A DNA stretch of 64,000 nt from Pomphorhynchus laevis (lineage: Eukaryota; Acanthocephala; Palaeacanthocephala; Echinorhynchida; Pomphorhynchidae), in the NCBI GenBank assembly GCA_012934845.2, contig WNNJ02000732.1, forward strand, positions 62,001-126,000, read 5' to 3'. Position 1 is the first letter of the stretch; each line of letters begins with the position of its first letter. Under the pieces are notes generated by a model. The model was given only the letters and a program-made list of their open reading frames with translations, had not been told where the DNA came from and ran no database searches. Of the stretch, positions 22,766 through 35,039 are shown in pieces. The position numbers and the translations under genes were made by a program.

Positions 22766-23715
22766 ATGGCAAAGAGAAAGCTAATTAATAATGTCGGCCA
22801 GCAACTCAAGTCCGTCAAGGAAACTTACATCAAAAAGCAAATTGAATGCGACAACACAGACTGCAATGTTTGGACTCACGTTGACATTCCTTTCACTGAC
22901 AAGGACAACGTTTCAGGACGGAATTTCCTCTGTGGCTTCTGTTGTGCTGCCCTCGTAGGTAAGCTAACGAAGCATGACCACTCAAACGGTGGAGACATTC
23001 TGGAAGCTAATGAAACAGAGTTGTGCTCAATAAATGATATTAATGATGTCTCTCAGTCGACTCAGACTGCTGCTATACATGGACCATCAACAAACGACAA
23101 AATATCTTCCACGCTATCGTCGTCATCCGTTTGCTTACTAACTCCTTCACCATCTATGAATCCCGTTCTTTAAACTTCTCACACACACTCCTCGTTTAAC
23201 TACGGATAAAACTTCGCTTAATCTTCATCTTCCTAATAATGCAAACAGTAAAGGCCTGCATCTCGTACCTCATTTTCCTATTTCTCCCCACATCTAAATA
23301 CATCTCATATCTCTTTCTTCTCTTCACGTACTCATTACTCTACCTCCACCGTATCACTTCTAAATAATTTACATCCTTCCGTCAAAATCATCTCCAGTAA
23401 CATCTCCGATCAACCGATTCAACAATCCACTCCTGTCACACATGATCCAACCGTATCACTTCTCAATAATTTAGATCCTTCCGTCAAAATCATCTCCAGT
23501 AACATCTCCGATCAACCGATTCAACACTCCACTCCTGTCACACATGCTCCAAACTATCTTAATTCTTCACTTAGTATCCCTGTCATTCCCACGTTTACCT
23601 TCTCTTCTGCCTCTACTCCGACCAGGTCTGTTCATCCATCACTTCCACGTAATCGTTTTCCATCGCGTTATCGATGCATTATGATATCTAACTTCCACAC
23701 CCGTCCAAAAATTCG
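22766..23715 (+). pseudogene. LINE C ORF1 with PHD-like zinc finger, broken
   Basis: The open part (22766-23173, 135 residues) begins MAKRKLINNVGQQLKSVK. Residues about 31-65 carry CDNTDCNVWTHVDIPF and FLCGFCCAAL, the same finger as in family A ORF1. After the stop at 23173 the Ser/Thr/Pro-rich middle continues in changing frames to about 23700. It includes an 85-90 bp direct duplication (near 23385-23450 and 23455-23545, both containing gtcaaaatcatctccagtaa). It would bind element RNA if intact. Confidence 0.75.
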
Positions 23716-26607
23716 ATGGCGCTCCATCTCTCCTATGTGTCTTCTCCACTAGACTCTTTCGCCACAGCACACGGTTTCCGCCTCGGTCTCCTCAACACTA
23801 GATCTATTCTCAATAAATCCGATCTTATCCTCAACGTATTCACCAAGCAATCCATCGATCTCTTCTGCCTCACCGAATCCTGGCACTCAGATTCCGACGA
23901 CCTTTCCATTCGCCATCTGCTCTCTGCCGGTTGCTCCCTAGTCGAATCCGCCCGCCCCCTCATCTCATGCCTTTCTAAATCCTCTAATCATGGCGGCATC
24001 GTCGCATTCGCGCGTCACCCAGCGTCTCTTCGCAAAATCAATCCCCTTTCAGTCCTTGCTCTTTTGAATTGCTCACTTGTCGTTATTCTAACCCGATCAC
24101 TCTAGATCTCGCCATTGTATACCGTCCCGGTTCATCTGCTCCTACAGCCTTACTTTTTACCGAACTCGCTGACCTTCTGTCCCATTGTTCTTTGTCCTCA
24201 ATCCCTTCACTCGTTCTAGGCGACTTCAATATCCGCCTAGACCGCCCCTCTTCCACAGATTCCATCCGCTTCATCAACATTCTATCCAACTACAATTACA
24301 AACTAATCTCCACTGCCCCCACACATATACTTGGTGGGGCACTCGACATCATCGCTGTCCCCGATCATTTTGCTGCCTACACCTCACTGTCCATCTCTGA
24401 TCCTGGTCTATCCGATCACTTTCTTATCACCCTTGATCTCACTCGCAACCACACCCCTCCTCACACACCTACAATTTTACGTCGCCCTTGGAGAAATCTT
24501 GACCTCTCCCTTCTCCGCTCTGCCTTACTCAAATCGTCTCTATCATTACCCACAATAACATATTCATCTCCTCACGATCTCGCCTTTCTTTTCGACTCTG
24601 AACTCACATCCACTCTCGATATTCTCTTGCCCTTCAAGTCTCACCACACCGTCGCTTGCACCGTGCCCCATGGTTTGACATCCAATGTCTACTCTCAAAG
24701 CGTCGACTCCGCCATGCTTTTCGAGTCTATAACCGCTCTCTTAGACGCGATTTATGCTCGATCACTCCGTCTTTCCGTGATTCCTATCTTGCTCTTCGCC
24801 GGTCTCATCTCAACCTACTACGTACCAAATGCAACTCCTTCTGGCAGCATAAAATCATCACTTCATTCAACTCTAAGACTCTCTGGCATACTTTTAACTC
24901 AATCCTGGCTCGTTCCTCTACGCCGTGCAACATCAATGCTAATGATTATTCGTCATTTCTCCAGACTAAAGTATCCACGCTGCTCTCTCACACCCCGGTC
25001 TCCATCCTATCCCACTCTGCCCCGCCTAGCCTCATCCTTCCGGAACTCTTTCATCTTCTCCCTGTCTCACCTACAGAAGTATCATCTGTCCTCATGTCCT
25101 TGCCCAACAAAACCTCACCCGCAGATCCCCTGCCTACCCACATATTAAAATCTATATGCTCATCGATATCCCCATTTCTCACAACCTTGTTTAACTCGTC
25201 CATCCGCAGTCGTATCTTCCTTCACACTGGAAATCCGCAATCGTTCGTCCCCTCCTTAAGAAACAATCGCTCGACCCCTCCCTTCCTTCTAGCTATCGCC
25301 CCATTTCACTACTCCCTACTCTTTCTAAGCTCTTAGAACGCCTCATCTTAATACAAATCAACGATTATCTCTCCTCATCCAATCTGTACCCTCCTTTCCA
25401 ATCCGCTTTCCGCTCTAATCACTCGACAGAAATCGCATGCATAAAAGTGTACAACGACTTACTCATTTCTCGAGACAAGGCTCTATATAGTGTTCTCATC
25501 TCCCTCGACCTCTCCTCCGCATTCGACATTGTCGACCACTCCGTCCTCCTTTCTCGCCTTCGTTATGATTACGTATTTTCTTCCTCCTCCGTAGCATGGT
25601 TCGCCTCATATCTATCCGACCGTTCCTTTCGCGTCTGTTCTAATTCATCATCCTCCCCTCCCATCCCTATTTTTTGCGGGGTCCCACAAGGTTCAGTCCT
25701 AGGTCCCCTGCTTTTCTCTCTTCTGCTTGGCGATCTATCTCCGTTTATCAAACCTTACTCTTTTAAGGTCATGCAATACGCCGATGACATTCTAATCTAT
25801 GCTCATGACCCGCACATCGCATACACGATATCGGCATTTCTGCCTCCAACTGTCTTTCTTCTATCTACAAACGTCTCTCCAATCTCCATCTCGTTCTAAA
25901 CCCCGAAAGTCCAAAATAATGTGGATCCTTCCCCGTAAACCAAACATATCTCCTCCCACTGTATATTTTGCCTAATCGATCATCCCCATAGTCCACAATC
26001 TCACTTTCTTAGGCTTCCATTTCGATGATCACCTTTCCCTTAAACCCTTCGTCCGTGACAAGGTTTGCTCGTTTAACTTAATTCTCCGTGACATCCGCCG
26101 TATCCGCCCCCTTATCGACTTCCGTTCTTGTATGTCTCTTCTTTCATCGCTTCTTTTCCCTAAAATCGATTACTGCCTTAGCCTTTTCGCCAATTCTCCA
26201 AAATCCATCATCCTACCCCTACAACGAATAATCAACACCGCCGTTCGAGTGCTCTTTCGTCTCCGTCGCTTCGACCACACATCCACATATTTTGCCCAAC
26301 TCTCCTGGCCCACCATCCACATCCGCATCAAACTCCGCCTTCTTCTCGTTACTTTTCGTCTCATCGCTGTCGGCTCTCCATCGTTCATCAACCTTCCTTT
26401 CTTAGACGATACTCGCCCCACCTCGCTATCGCTTCGTTCCTGTCATACCCTCTTACTCCACGTTCCTAATTACTCCAACAACTACGGTCTCCGATCCTTC
26501 CTCGTCGCCGCCTCACTCGCCTGGAATCAACTCCCTCTCGACGTCCGCCGCGCTCCCTCCTTTATCACATTCAAACACCTCTTCCGTTCACACCTTCTCG
26601 ACACCTG
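23716..26607 (+). pseudogene. LINE C ORF2, EN and RT, several frameshifts
   Basis: EN: HGFRLGLLNTRSILNKSDLI, LFCLTESWHSDSDDLSIRH, LVLGDFNIRLDRPSS and GLSDHFLITLDL, split at about 24090. RT: IACIKVYNDLLISRDKALYS, ISLDLSSAFDIVDHSV, GVPQGSVLGPLLFSLLLG, QYADDILIYAH, and the thumb ILPLQRIINTAVRVLFRLRR to 26607. Frame changes fall near 24090, 24660, 25220, 25320 and 25890. All catalytic residues are present; the breaks are few and recent-looking. Confidence 0.8.
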
Positions 26608-26692
26608 ATTCACAGTCTTGTTTTTTTGTGGTCATGTAAGCGTGCGCTGGCACGCATTTGCCACGTTAAAATAAATCTTTTTTTTTAACATA

Positions 26693-29600
26693 CAGCTTCC
26701 CGAAGCTGCTTCTCCTCAATGTCGCCTCGATGATGATATATCTGCTAACAGGTCTATCCTATCAACCATTCTTCCTGATGATAATCCTTCCCTTTTTAAT
26801 AATATCGCTCCTGTATCTTTAATACGTTTAAACAAATCCACTAAATCCAATCATCTCAGTCCTCCACTCCTAAAAATCGTTTTCCGACATAGTTCACATG
26901 CATCCTTGGTACTCTCCCAAAGTTCTAAACTTCTTACCACTTCGTCTACTTGTCGTATCTTTCCTGATTGTTCCCCTTCTAATATTGCTTAGCTCAATTT
27001 CACTCGCATTGAGAAACATCGACGTGAAACAAACGGCGAGTCATCCTTATCAATACGTCAAATCAACGGAAATTTTCACGGTGTACACACAAGGCTAAAA
27101 CCCGATGGCGTTCCATCTATCCCCCTTGTCTTTTTCGCTAGTCGATCTCGCGCCTGAGCATACTTTTCGTCATAGTCTATTCAACACTCGCTCCATTCTT
27201 CATAAAGCTGATATGCTCCTTGATATCTTCGATCAATTATCTATCGAAATTCTCTGCATTACCGAATCCTGGCTTTCTGACTCCGACGATCTTGATATTC
27301 GTCGTCTATGTCGCTCTGGTTGTACTCCAGTTGAATCAGCTCGTCCAATTGTCTCGCATACATCTACTGCTTCTAACCATGGCGATATTGTTGCCATTGC
27401 TCGTCACTCAATGTATCTACGTAAAATTACCGTTAACATCCTTACACTTCGTTCGAATTACTCATATGCAGATTATTTCCCTCTGAAACTTGGGATTGTA
27501 TACCGTCCAGGTTCAGTTGCCCCTTCACGTATGTTCTTTAACGACCTTGCAGATCTTATGTCTCACTGTTCATTGTCTTATACTCCTTCTTTTGTTCTCG
27601 GTGACTCTATCACTTTAACTAATCTTTTTTCTGATTTTAACTATAAATTACTTTCTACAAGCCCAACTCATATTCTTGGCGGTGATCTCGACATCATCGC
27701 TGTTCCTAACTGCTTCAATGACTATACCTCCGTTTCAATTACTGATCCCGATTCGACCGATCATTTTCTTGTCACTCTTGATCTTACTCGTCCCCATCCT
27801 CCTTCTCCGCCTCCACCATTATCCACACCAAGTCCACCCTGGAAACTTCTCGATATCCCTATTCTCTGCATAGCCTTACTCAATTATTCATTCTATTCAC
27901 TTCCTCTTAATTATCTTTCTCCCGACAATATCTTCATTCTGTTTTGATTCTGAACTTACGAAAATCCTTAATAACCATTTGCCTATTCGACCACGACGTT
28001 TTATGCGCTTGCGCCATGTTCCCTTGTTCGATTCCGACTGTTGTCCTTCTAAGCGTCGATTCTGCCACTGTTTTCGTGTGTTTAATCGTTTTTTAAAGGA
28101 TCTCCAAACAAGCTCATTCCAAATATCCGTGTTTCCTATATTTCTCTTTGCCGTTCCCATCTCATTTTTGTGCGTACTAAGCGTACTCTCTTTTGGCGAA
28201 ATCAACTCGAGTCATCTTCCAACTCTAAATCTCATTATAAAATCTTAAACTCAATCTTTCACGATCATCTATCTCTTGCAACATAAATCCTGATGAATTT
28301 TCCTCTTATCTGCAATCTAAGTTATCTAATTTAATTTCCGTTCTACCCATATACCCTTGTATCCTCTCATCTCTTTAAAACTTCCCTCCCAGAGCTATTT
28401 CACCTTCTTCCTGTTTCGTCTGACGAAGTTTCTTCGGTTCTAATGTCATTACCTAATAAAACCTCTAATTCTGACCCAATTCTTACCCACTTGCTTAAAA
28501 AATCTGCTCATCTATCTCACCCTTCCTAACCACTTTGTTCAACTTGTCTATCAGCAACCGCACATTTCCTCCTAACTGGAAATGCGCCACTGTTCGCCCT
28601 CTCCTCAAAAAGCAATCTCTCGACCCTTCACTACCATCTTCGTACCGTCCTATCTCACTTCTCCCAACTCTCTCTAAACTCCTTGAGTGTCTTGTTCTCA
28701 AGCAAGTTAATGCGTATCTATTTTCCTCCAACTTGTTCCCTCCCTTCCAAGCTTCTTTTCGCTCTAATCACTCTACTGAAATTGCATGTCTTAAAGTTTA
28801 TAACGACTTACTAATCTCGCAAGATCAAAAATTACGTAGTGTCATAGTTTCTCTTGATCTATCGTCTGCTTTTGACATCGTCGATCACTCGATTCTTCCA
28901 TCGTCTTTGTCATGATTATGGCTTCTCTTTACACACTGTGGTTTGGTTTTCTTCATATCTATCAAACCGTACTATTCGTGTTTGTTCTAACTCTTCTCTT
29001 TCCCAGCTTTCTTCCATCCCGTCAGGTGTTCCACAAGGCTCCGTATTAGACCCTTTGATTTTCTCTCTTCTTTTCGTTGATTTGTCTTCTATTTCTCATA
29101 TATTTAATTTTCATGTTATGCAATATGCCGATTACATTCTCATCCATGCTCATGCACCTGCTTATCGTATTCATGATATATGTTTCTGCTTCCAACGGCT
29201 TACCTCAATTTCCGATCATTTTTCTTCCATGTGTCGTTCTCTGAATTCTGATAAATCTAAAATTATGTGGATGATACCTCGACGCCTCGACTTAGATCTT
29301 CGATCCGTATCATTTACTTCTACAATTCTTCTATCGTTGATAACCTCGTTTTTCTAAGTTTCCATTTCGACAACCGACTTTCACTTAAATCCAATCTTCT
29401 TCCACTACAACGCATCATCAACGCAGCCGTCCGAATTCTCTTCCGTCTTCGTCGTTTTGATTATACATCCCAACATCTTGTTTCTCTCGATTTACCTACC
29501 ATTTATTGTCGTATTCAAATTCGTTTTCTTCTAATTGCTTTCCGCCTTGTAACTTTTCATACCCCTAAATTTCTCGACCTTTCTTTTTTGATAGTTCTCG

Positions 29601-29885
29601 TTCTGTTTACAGTTCATTTCGTTCCAGTAATTCCCTTATTTATCATGTATCAATCTACTCTACTTCTTTTGGCTTCCGCTCCTTCGTTGTGACTGCTCCT
29701 CTCTCGTGAAATCATCTGCTCATTCATATTCGTCAATCAACATCAATGCCGTGCTTCAAACGCCTAATCCGATGTCATTTAAACAATTAATTAATGAACC
29801 TGTATGACTTCTGCTGTTGTTTTGTTAGTGGACTTGTAGGCGTGCAGCTGTCACACATTTGCCACATTAAATAAATTATTATGGC
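26693..29885 (+). mobile_element. LINE family C-like element, diverged, head-to-tail
   Basis: Starts inside ORF1 (LDDDISANRSILSTILPDDN) directly at the tail of the preceding element. Then come EN (27105-27947: HSLFNTRSILHKADMLLDIF, ILCITESWLSDSDDLDIR, STDHFLVTLDLTR; the GDFN motif is degraded to LGDSIT) and RT pieces (28535-28915, 28854-29357, 29267-29692: SLDLSSAFDIVDHSI, SGVPQGSVLDPLIF, QYADYILIHAH, so the second catalytic Asp is lost). The 3' end is gtggacttgtaggcgtg and ttaaataaattatt. It is a distinct subfamily. Confidence 0.8.
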
Positions 29886-30945
29886 ATTAATAAGAAATTT
29901 ACTAGATCGATATTTTCCATTGTTTGTACATTACTTTAAACTTGCTTTTATTTTGCTAGCTTGTAAAATTAGTAACTTGATTGAGTATGATTTTCGTAAT
30001 AAAGTACACTCGTTATCCGTATCAACAATATTTTCTATTTTACAATATAAAATAGAAACTAGAAAAATAGTTTATGTTGTAAAATAGAAATTTTACAACA
30101 TAAACTTTTTATTAATCAGATCAGCTAATTCAGTCTACGTATTTTACACTATTTATAAATTGAAAATAATGCAAAATAAAAAATAAATAATTAAATATAT
30201 AAATAAAATATTAAATAAATAATTAAATTAATTAATAAAAATTATTTTAAAAGTTTATTTCGCTATTGCTTCATTATATTATATACTCAAAACCAAATAA
30301 AACTAAACTATTCCTATTCAATAAATATTACGCCGAACATTTAATGTAATGGTAAAAGACAGTTAAAACGAGTATTAAATTAGGTATAATTTAATATAGG
30401 GTAAGATATTAAATTAGGGTAAGATAATTAGTAAACCTGACAAACTAGATGTGTATATATTGTTTCCGTCTAAAAATTTTATACCGTATGTGCATACACT
30501 CGATGTTATTTTTATATAGTACGCATCTTACAACCTCTATTTCGATTTCACGTCGAGATTACGCTTTCACACACAGTAAAAAAAGTCATTTCGTGATTGA
30601 ATACCTGCATTTTTAAAAAGTGAATCATTATTGTTTTCTTACTTACGACGAAATATATCTGTATTTAGGAAAAACAACTATATTAGCTTGTAAAATGTAC
30701 ACATCTGAAAAATTAATATTACAAGAGAGATTTCGAAATCCAAAAGAGAAAAACGAATAATGTTACTATAGTGAGTATAAAAAAAACAAACAGTAGAGGG
30801 GAAACACTTTTTTGATTTTCCGTTATAACGAATGGTACCTCCGGTCTTCTATTGTCTTAAATTATGATTGAAAGCACGATTCAACGAGAAAAACTCGAGA
30901 AAATGCTTAGAATTAAGTAAAGATACCACTTTTGTAGCAAGTATG
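29886..30945. other. AT-rich DNA with one partial repeat X; no gene
   Basis: No supported gene. A partial copy of repeat X lies at about 30112-30260 (cagctaattcagtctacgta, then AT-rich body). A small inverted repeat, ctattttacaatataaaata against tttatgttgtaaaatag, lies near 30035-30085. Confidence 0.6.
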
Positions 30946-31375
30946 TTAGATAGGATTATTTCCAATGGTACAAATGAGACACCGCAAATCTTGCTTGCTA
31001 GACGGTGTATTCTCGATAAGTTTAAAATTAAATAATTGGATCAATCCATAAATAATGGGTAAGAATAGGTCAATATTGACTGAATATGCAATTTGTAAAC
31101 ACCGAAGATACTGAGTAGGTAAACCATTTCTTTTTAGTCTTTTCAATAGAAATAGCTGCGAAGAACATAACTTGACTACTTTGCGAAGGTGAGCATTGCA
31201 GGGTAAATCTTGGACAAATAGAATACCGAGTATTGTTAATTTATTTACCATCTCAACATTCCTGTCATGAATTGAAATATGTGATATATACAAATATCGT
31301 CTGTGAGATGGACAAAACGGCATTACTTTACATTTCGAGACATTTAATTTCATATAATTCTCAATACACTAATTC
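30946..31375 (-). mobile_element. LINE RT C-terminal fragment (Jockey-like)
   Basis: A 135-residue minus-strand frame begins MKLNVSKCKVMPFCPSH and goes on with VNKLTILGILFVQDLPCNAH and SQLFLLKRLKRNGLPTQYL. This is the part after the YADD motif in Jockey/CR1-type RTs. The palm and EN are absent and no tail is recognised. It does not match families A-C closely and may belong with the D copies at 1-205 and 37.65-38.96 kb. Confidence 0.65.
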
Positions 31376-31539
31376 ATGACCTTACCTAATAGTCCACTAA
31401 TAGGCCACTAATAATAGTGGCCTATTATTATAGTGGCTACTATAATAATATAGTGGTTATGGTTGCCTACGCCGCGTCTTCACTTCCATTGATAGATCAC
31501 ATCCAAAATCACGAACAGACTGTTACACAGAAATAATAT

Positions 31540-32515
31540 GCAGACGATGCGGAGGAATGTCATTTCGTCTTGAACTTTGTATTGACAGAGGGTCCGAAGT
31601 ACGGTTTCAAATGCAGTCCATCAAAGTGCCGTCTTCTCGTACAACCCAACAATTGTTCACACGCTGAGCGAATTTTTACAAACAGTTTTATCTCAGTGTC
31701 ATCCGAGGGTATAAAGATTCTCAGCTCACGTATCGGCCCGAAACCATTCATCGACGGATGGATTGAAAACAAAGTAAGGGGATGGACGACTCTTGTTGAT
31801 CCACTTGCCGAGGTAGCTAATACTGATCCGCAAAGTGCTTATGCATGCCTGGTTCATGCAGTCCAACATAAATGGGATTACACTCAACGTAGCTGCTCTT
31901 TCGACGCTGTAGCCTTCACGCAAATCGAAATAGCACTCACAAATAGTTTACTACCGCGAATTTGTGGTCTTGACAATATCGACACAAGCCTTAGGCTCGC
32001 GTTCAGCCTACCAGTCGCACGGGGGTATAGGTGTTCGTGACCCCACAAAAATGCAAGATATGGAGCACCACTGGTCATCCAGTGTTTGTCAAGCAATGGA
32101 TATTAAAGTCCACAACGAAGAGGCTTTACAATCGGCATTGACAACGATAAGGAGGTCGAAAATATACCTATGGCAATCCACTTCTAATCAGATAGTGGAA
32201 ATAGCTTCCCCAACGATAATACATGCAATTGCTTACGCGCAGAGAAAGGTGCATATTTATGGTTAAGTTCCAGGCAATTAGCCAGAGAGGGATATCACAT
32301 CTCGGCTCGTGAATTTAAAGACGCTCTTTGTGGCCGATATGGCATAACACCGCCTGACTCCCCACCAATATGCATTTGTGGTATGCAAAACTCCTTGACT
32401 CATGCACTTTCTTGCAAGAGAGGTGGCCTTACCATTATTTGGCACAACATGATTCGTGACACCATCGCAGAAGTACTATCGAAAGTGGCGCCCTGTACAG
32501 CGATCGAGCCAATGC
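31540..32515 (+). mobile_element. LINE with R2-like C-terminal domain, 3' half
   Basis: Frame 31570-32040 (EGPKYGFKCSPSKCRLLVQP, VSSEGIKILSSRIGPKPFI, YACLVHAVQHKWDYTQRSC) is the region after the RT catalytic motif in a widespread animal LINE type. Frame 31964-32266 continues it. Near 32350-32470 the frame gives CICGMQNSLTHALSC, then GGLTIIWHNMIRD: the CxC...H....C plus RHN..RD pattern of restriction-like endonuclease domains in R2/R4/Hero-type LINEs. That class is recalled from family knowledge. The element stops at about 32515, where a minus-strand A-type LINE begins. Confidence 0.55.
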
Positions 32516-33690
32516 ATCCTACGATCGCGGTGAAATGTGACTCCCTCAAGTTCATTTGCACCTATTACGTAGTTATAATAACTTTTGCATCCACGACAAA
32601 ATCTCATATTCTTGCACTTTTCCAAGTTAAGGGATACTCCTGTACTAAGACTCCATTTATATACTAAATCCAAGTCTCGCTGCAATGCCAAGCAGTCTCG
32701 TTCGGTCAAGATGATATTCCACAACTTCAAATCGTCCGAATATGCCAAGTGCGGTACTTTGAGCAATTTCAACAGCTCATTAATAAAAATGCAAAATAAT
32801 AGTGGTCCAAGAACTGTTCCTTGTGATACTCTATTTACAACACTGCGTTGAGATGACAAAACATTTCCTACTCTTACACAAAATTGCCGACCATCCAGGA
32901 GGTGATTGATCCAGCGGGTTAGGTAATAATTTAAATCAATTTACTTTAGAATTTTTATCGACTCAGTTTTTGGAACGCGGTCGGATGCCTTGGAGAAATC
33001 CAAATAGAAGACATTCACAATGTCACCACCTGCAATTGCGTCAGCCCATTGTTCACGATCACATAAAGTATACGTTAGGCATGAGCGTCCATTTCGAAAA
33101 CAATGTTGCGAGTCACTTAAGTAGTTTCTTGTGTTTAATATGCTAACTAACCTTCTGTGGACAATTCTCTCAAGTACCTTGCTTACAGTGGATGTTAAAC
33201 TTATAGGTCTAAATCCATCTATATCGCAAACGTTCTTTGTTTTCGGAAGTGGTACAACGATCGCTGATTTCCAATCATTTGGAATAATTGACGAACTAAG
33301 AGAAACGTTAAATAATTTTGAAAGCGGATACGACCGTATGCATTTTAAGAGATTAAGGACGTAAGCTGGGATATCGTCAGGGCCAGCTGCCACTGATTTA
33401 GATAGCTTCGACAACTCGATTTCAACTTCCTCCGTTGTACAACTGTGTATGGACTCTGACAAATGGATGAGCCATCACGACTATCGACTCTAGAAGCAAT
33501 ACCGTCACTCGAAGTTCGCGCAAACACATCAGCAAACACTTCAGCAACTTTCATTGGGTCGTCCATAAATTCATTTCCAATACGAATGCGTCGAACACTA
33601 GATTTCGATACCTTTGATCGACTAACATAGCTTTAAAATCTTTTGGGTGTGTGCCTTAGAGACATAGCAATATATGGCGGTTAGAGCTAG
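32516..33690 (-). mobile_element. A-type LINE fragment (linker to mid RT)
   Basis: A minus-strand copy of the element type at 18.2-20.4 kb. Frames 33566-33345, 33462-32941 and 32859-32476 give AEVFADVFARTSSDG, SVAAGPDDIPAYVLNLLK, FRPISLTSTVSKVLERIV, NVFYLDFSKASDRVPKTE, QGTVLGPLLFCIFINELLK, AYSDDLKLWN and SLNLEKCKNMRFCRG. The catalytic YADD has become YSDD. It lacks the thumb and 3' end, ending abruptly at the R2-like element. Confidence 0.8.
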
Positions 33691-34900
33691 CTCCCTTCAG
33701 CTTTGACATTATTTATCGTCCTGGGAATAAGAACGTTGCTGCTGATGCCATGTCGCGCTGTTCTGCTATGCTCATAAACAAATTGGAACAATTGCATGAT
33801 GTATTGTACCATCTAGGGGAAACAAGAATGCTTCATTATGTTCGTTCGAAACATCTGACATAATCTACCGTGGATGTCCGCAACGTCATTGCAAATTGTA
33901 AAATATGTAAATTAATTAAACCTCGATTTTTTCCGAAACCGAATGATACGTTAATTAAAGCTACAAAACCGTTCAAAAGGCTAAATATCGATTATAAAGG
34001 GCCTATACCTTCTACCTCTAGAAACCATTATCTATTGAATATAGTCGATGAATATTCACGATTCGTTTTTGCATTTTCGACACCGGATTGCACAACCAGG
34101 ACCACGATTAAACATTTACAAAATCTTTTTAACCCCTTTGGGCTCGCCTGCTTATATACATACTGATCAAAGAACAGCCTTCATGTCTCAAGAATTTCGA
34201 AATTTTCTTAATTTAAATAATATCGCTTCAAGTCGTTCTACGCCATCCATCCAAAAGGTAATAGTCAAATAGAGCGTTGTAATGGAGTTTTGTGGACTTC
34301 GATTCGATGTGCTTTATCACACGTCGTTTACCAATTACTCATTGGGAAAGTGTTCTTCAGCCTGCTCTTCATTGTATTCGTTCATTATTCTGCACGTCGA
34401 CTGGATTTTCACCCCATGAACATATATTCTAGTATCAACGTAGATCTGCTACTGGTACTACTCTTCCTGTTTGGTTTTTATACCCACATGAAGTCCTTCT
34501 TAAGAACGAAAATGCAAGTAAATACGATGAAAAGGTATAGATTGTCGATTTATTGGAAGCTAATATTCAATATGGCCACATTCAAACGAAAGAAGGAAAA
34601 CAAATTACTGTTTCGACGAGCAAATTTGCTCCCTACGATTTAAATAATTGCTCAAAAAGAAGAGGCTGTTACAGTAATGTCGATGTCCCTAATGCACTAA
34701 ATATCGACCTTCTAAATAATACTACCGTCCATTCAGAAGAGTCGTTTGAGTCTAACGTAAACGATTCGATTCTTGATAACGCACAACTCTCTACGTATAG
34801 TTATTTAGATACCGGAAATTTGATCAATCAAAATGATCACGATGGTGCGAATGAGACTTTTCAAAAATTACAAAACAGATAAATATCAGGCCAAAACGAA
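33690..34900 (+). mobile_element. Fossil Ty3/Gypsy element, RNase H end to integrase tail
   Basis: A broken LTR-retrotransposon fragment. It opens with the end of RNase H (IYRPGNKNVAADAMSR), then the zinc-binding segment and integrase core (LIKATKPFKRLNIDYKGPIP, HYLLNIVDEYSRFVFAFS), then the post-integrase region with LLEANIQYGHIQTKEG. No LTRs were recognised. It is 5'-truncated at an A-type LINE and carries several breaks. It belongs to the same family as the remnant at 11.2 kb. Confidence 0.75.
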
Positions 34901-35039
34901 TCAGAAAAATGTCATAAAAATTTCAAGATTATCGGATGGAGTAAATGTTATAGTATTATATTGACTTGACAGTTATTTTGTGATGATGTTTTAGATTGCT
35001 TATTAAAACCTTTTATCGGTTTATTGATTCTATCTATCA

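Larger units (their letters stand above)
22690..26692 (+). mobile_element. Full-length LINE family C element
   Basis: A leader, ORF1 (from 22766), EN (from 23716), RT (about 24600-26607) and a 3' UTR ending gtaagcgtgcgctggcacgc, tttgccacgttaaaataaa and a T-rich tail. It is the only copy of C here with all parts. Motif A reads SLDLSSAFDIVDHSV, the wording common in L2/CR1/Rex-like LINEs (inference). It is immediately followed by a second, more diverged C element. Confidence 0.85.
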
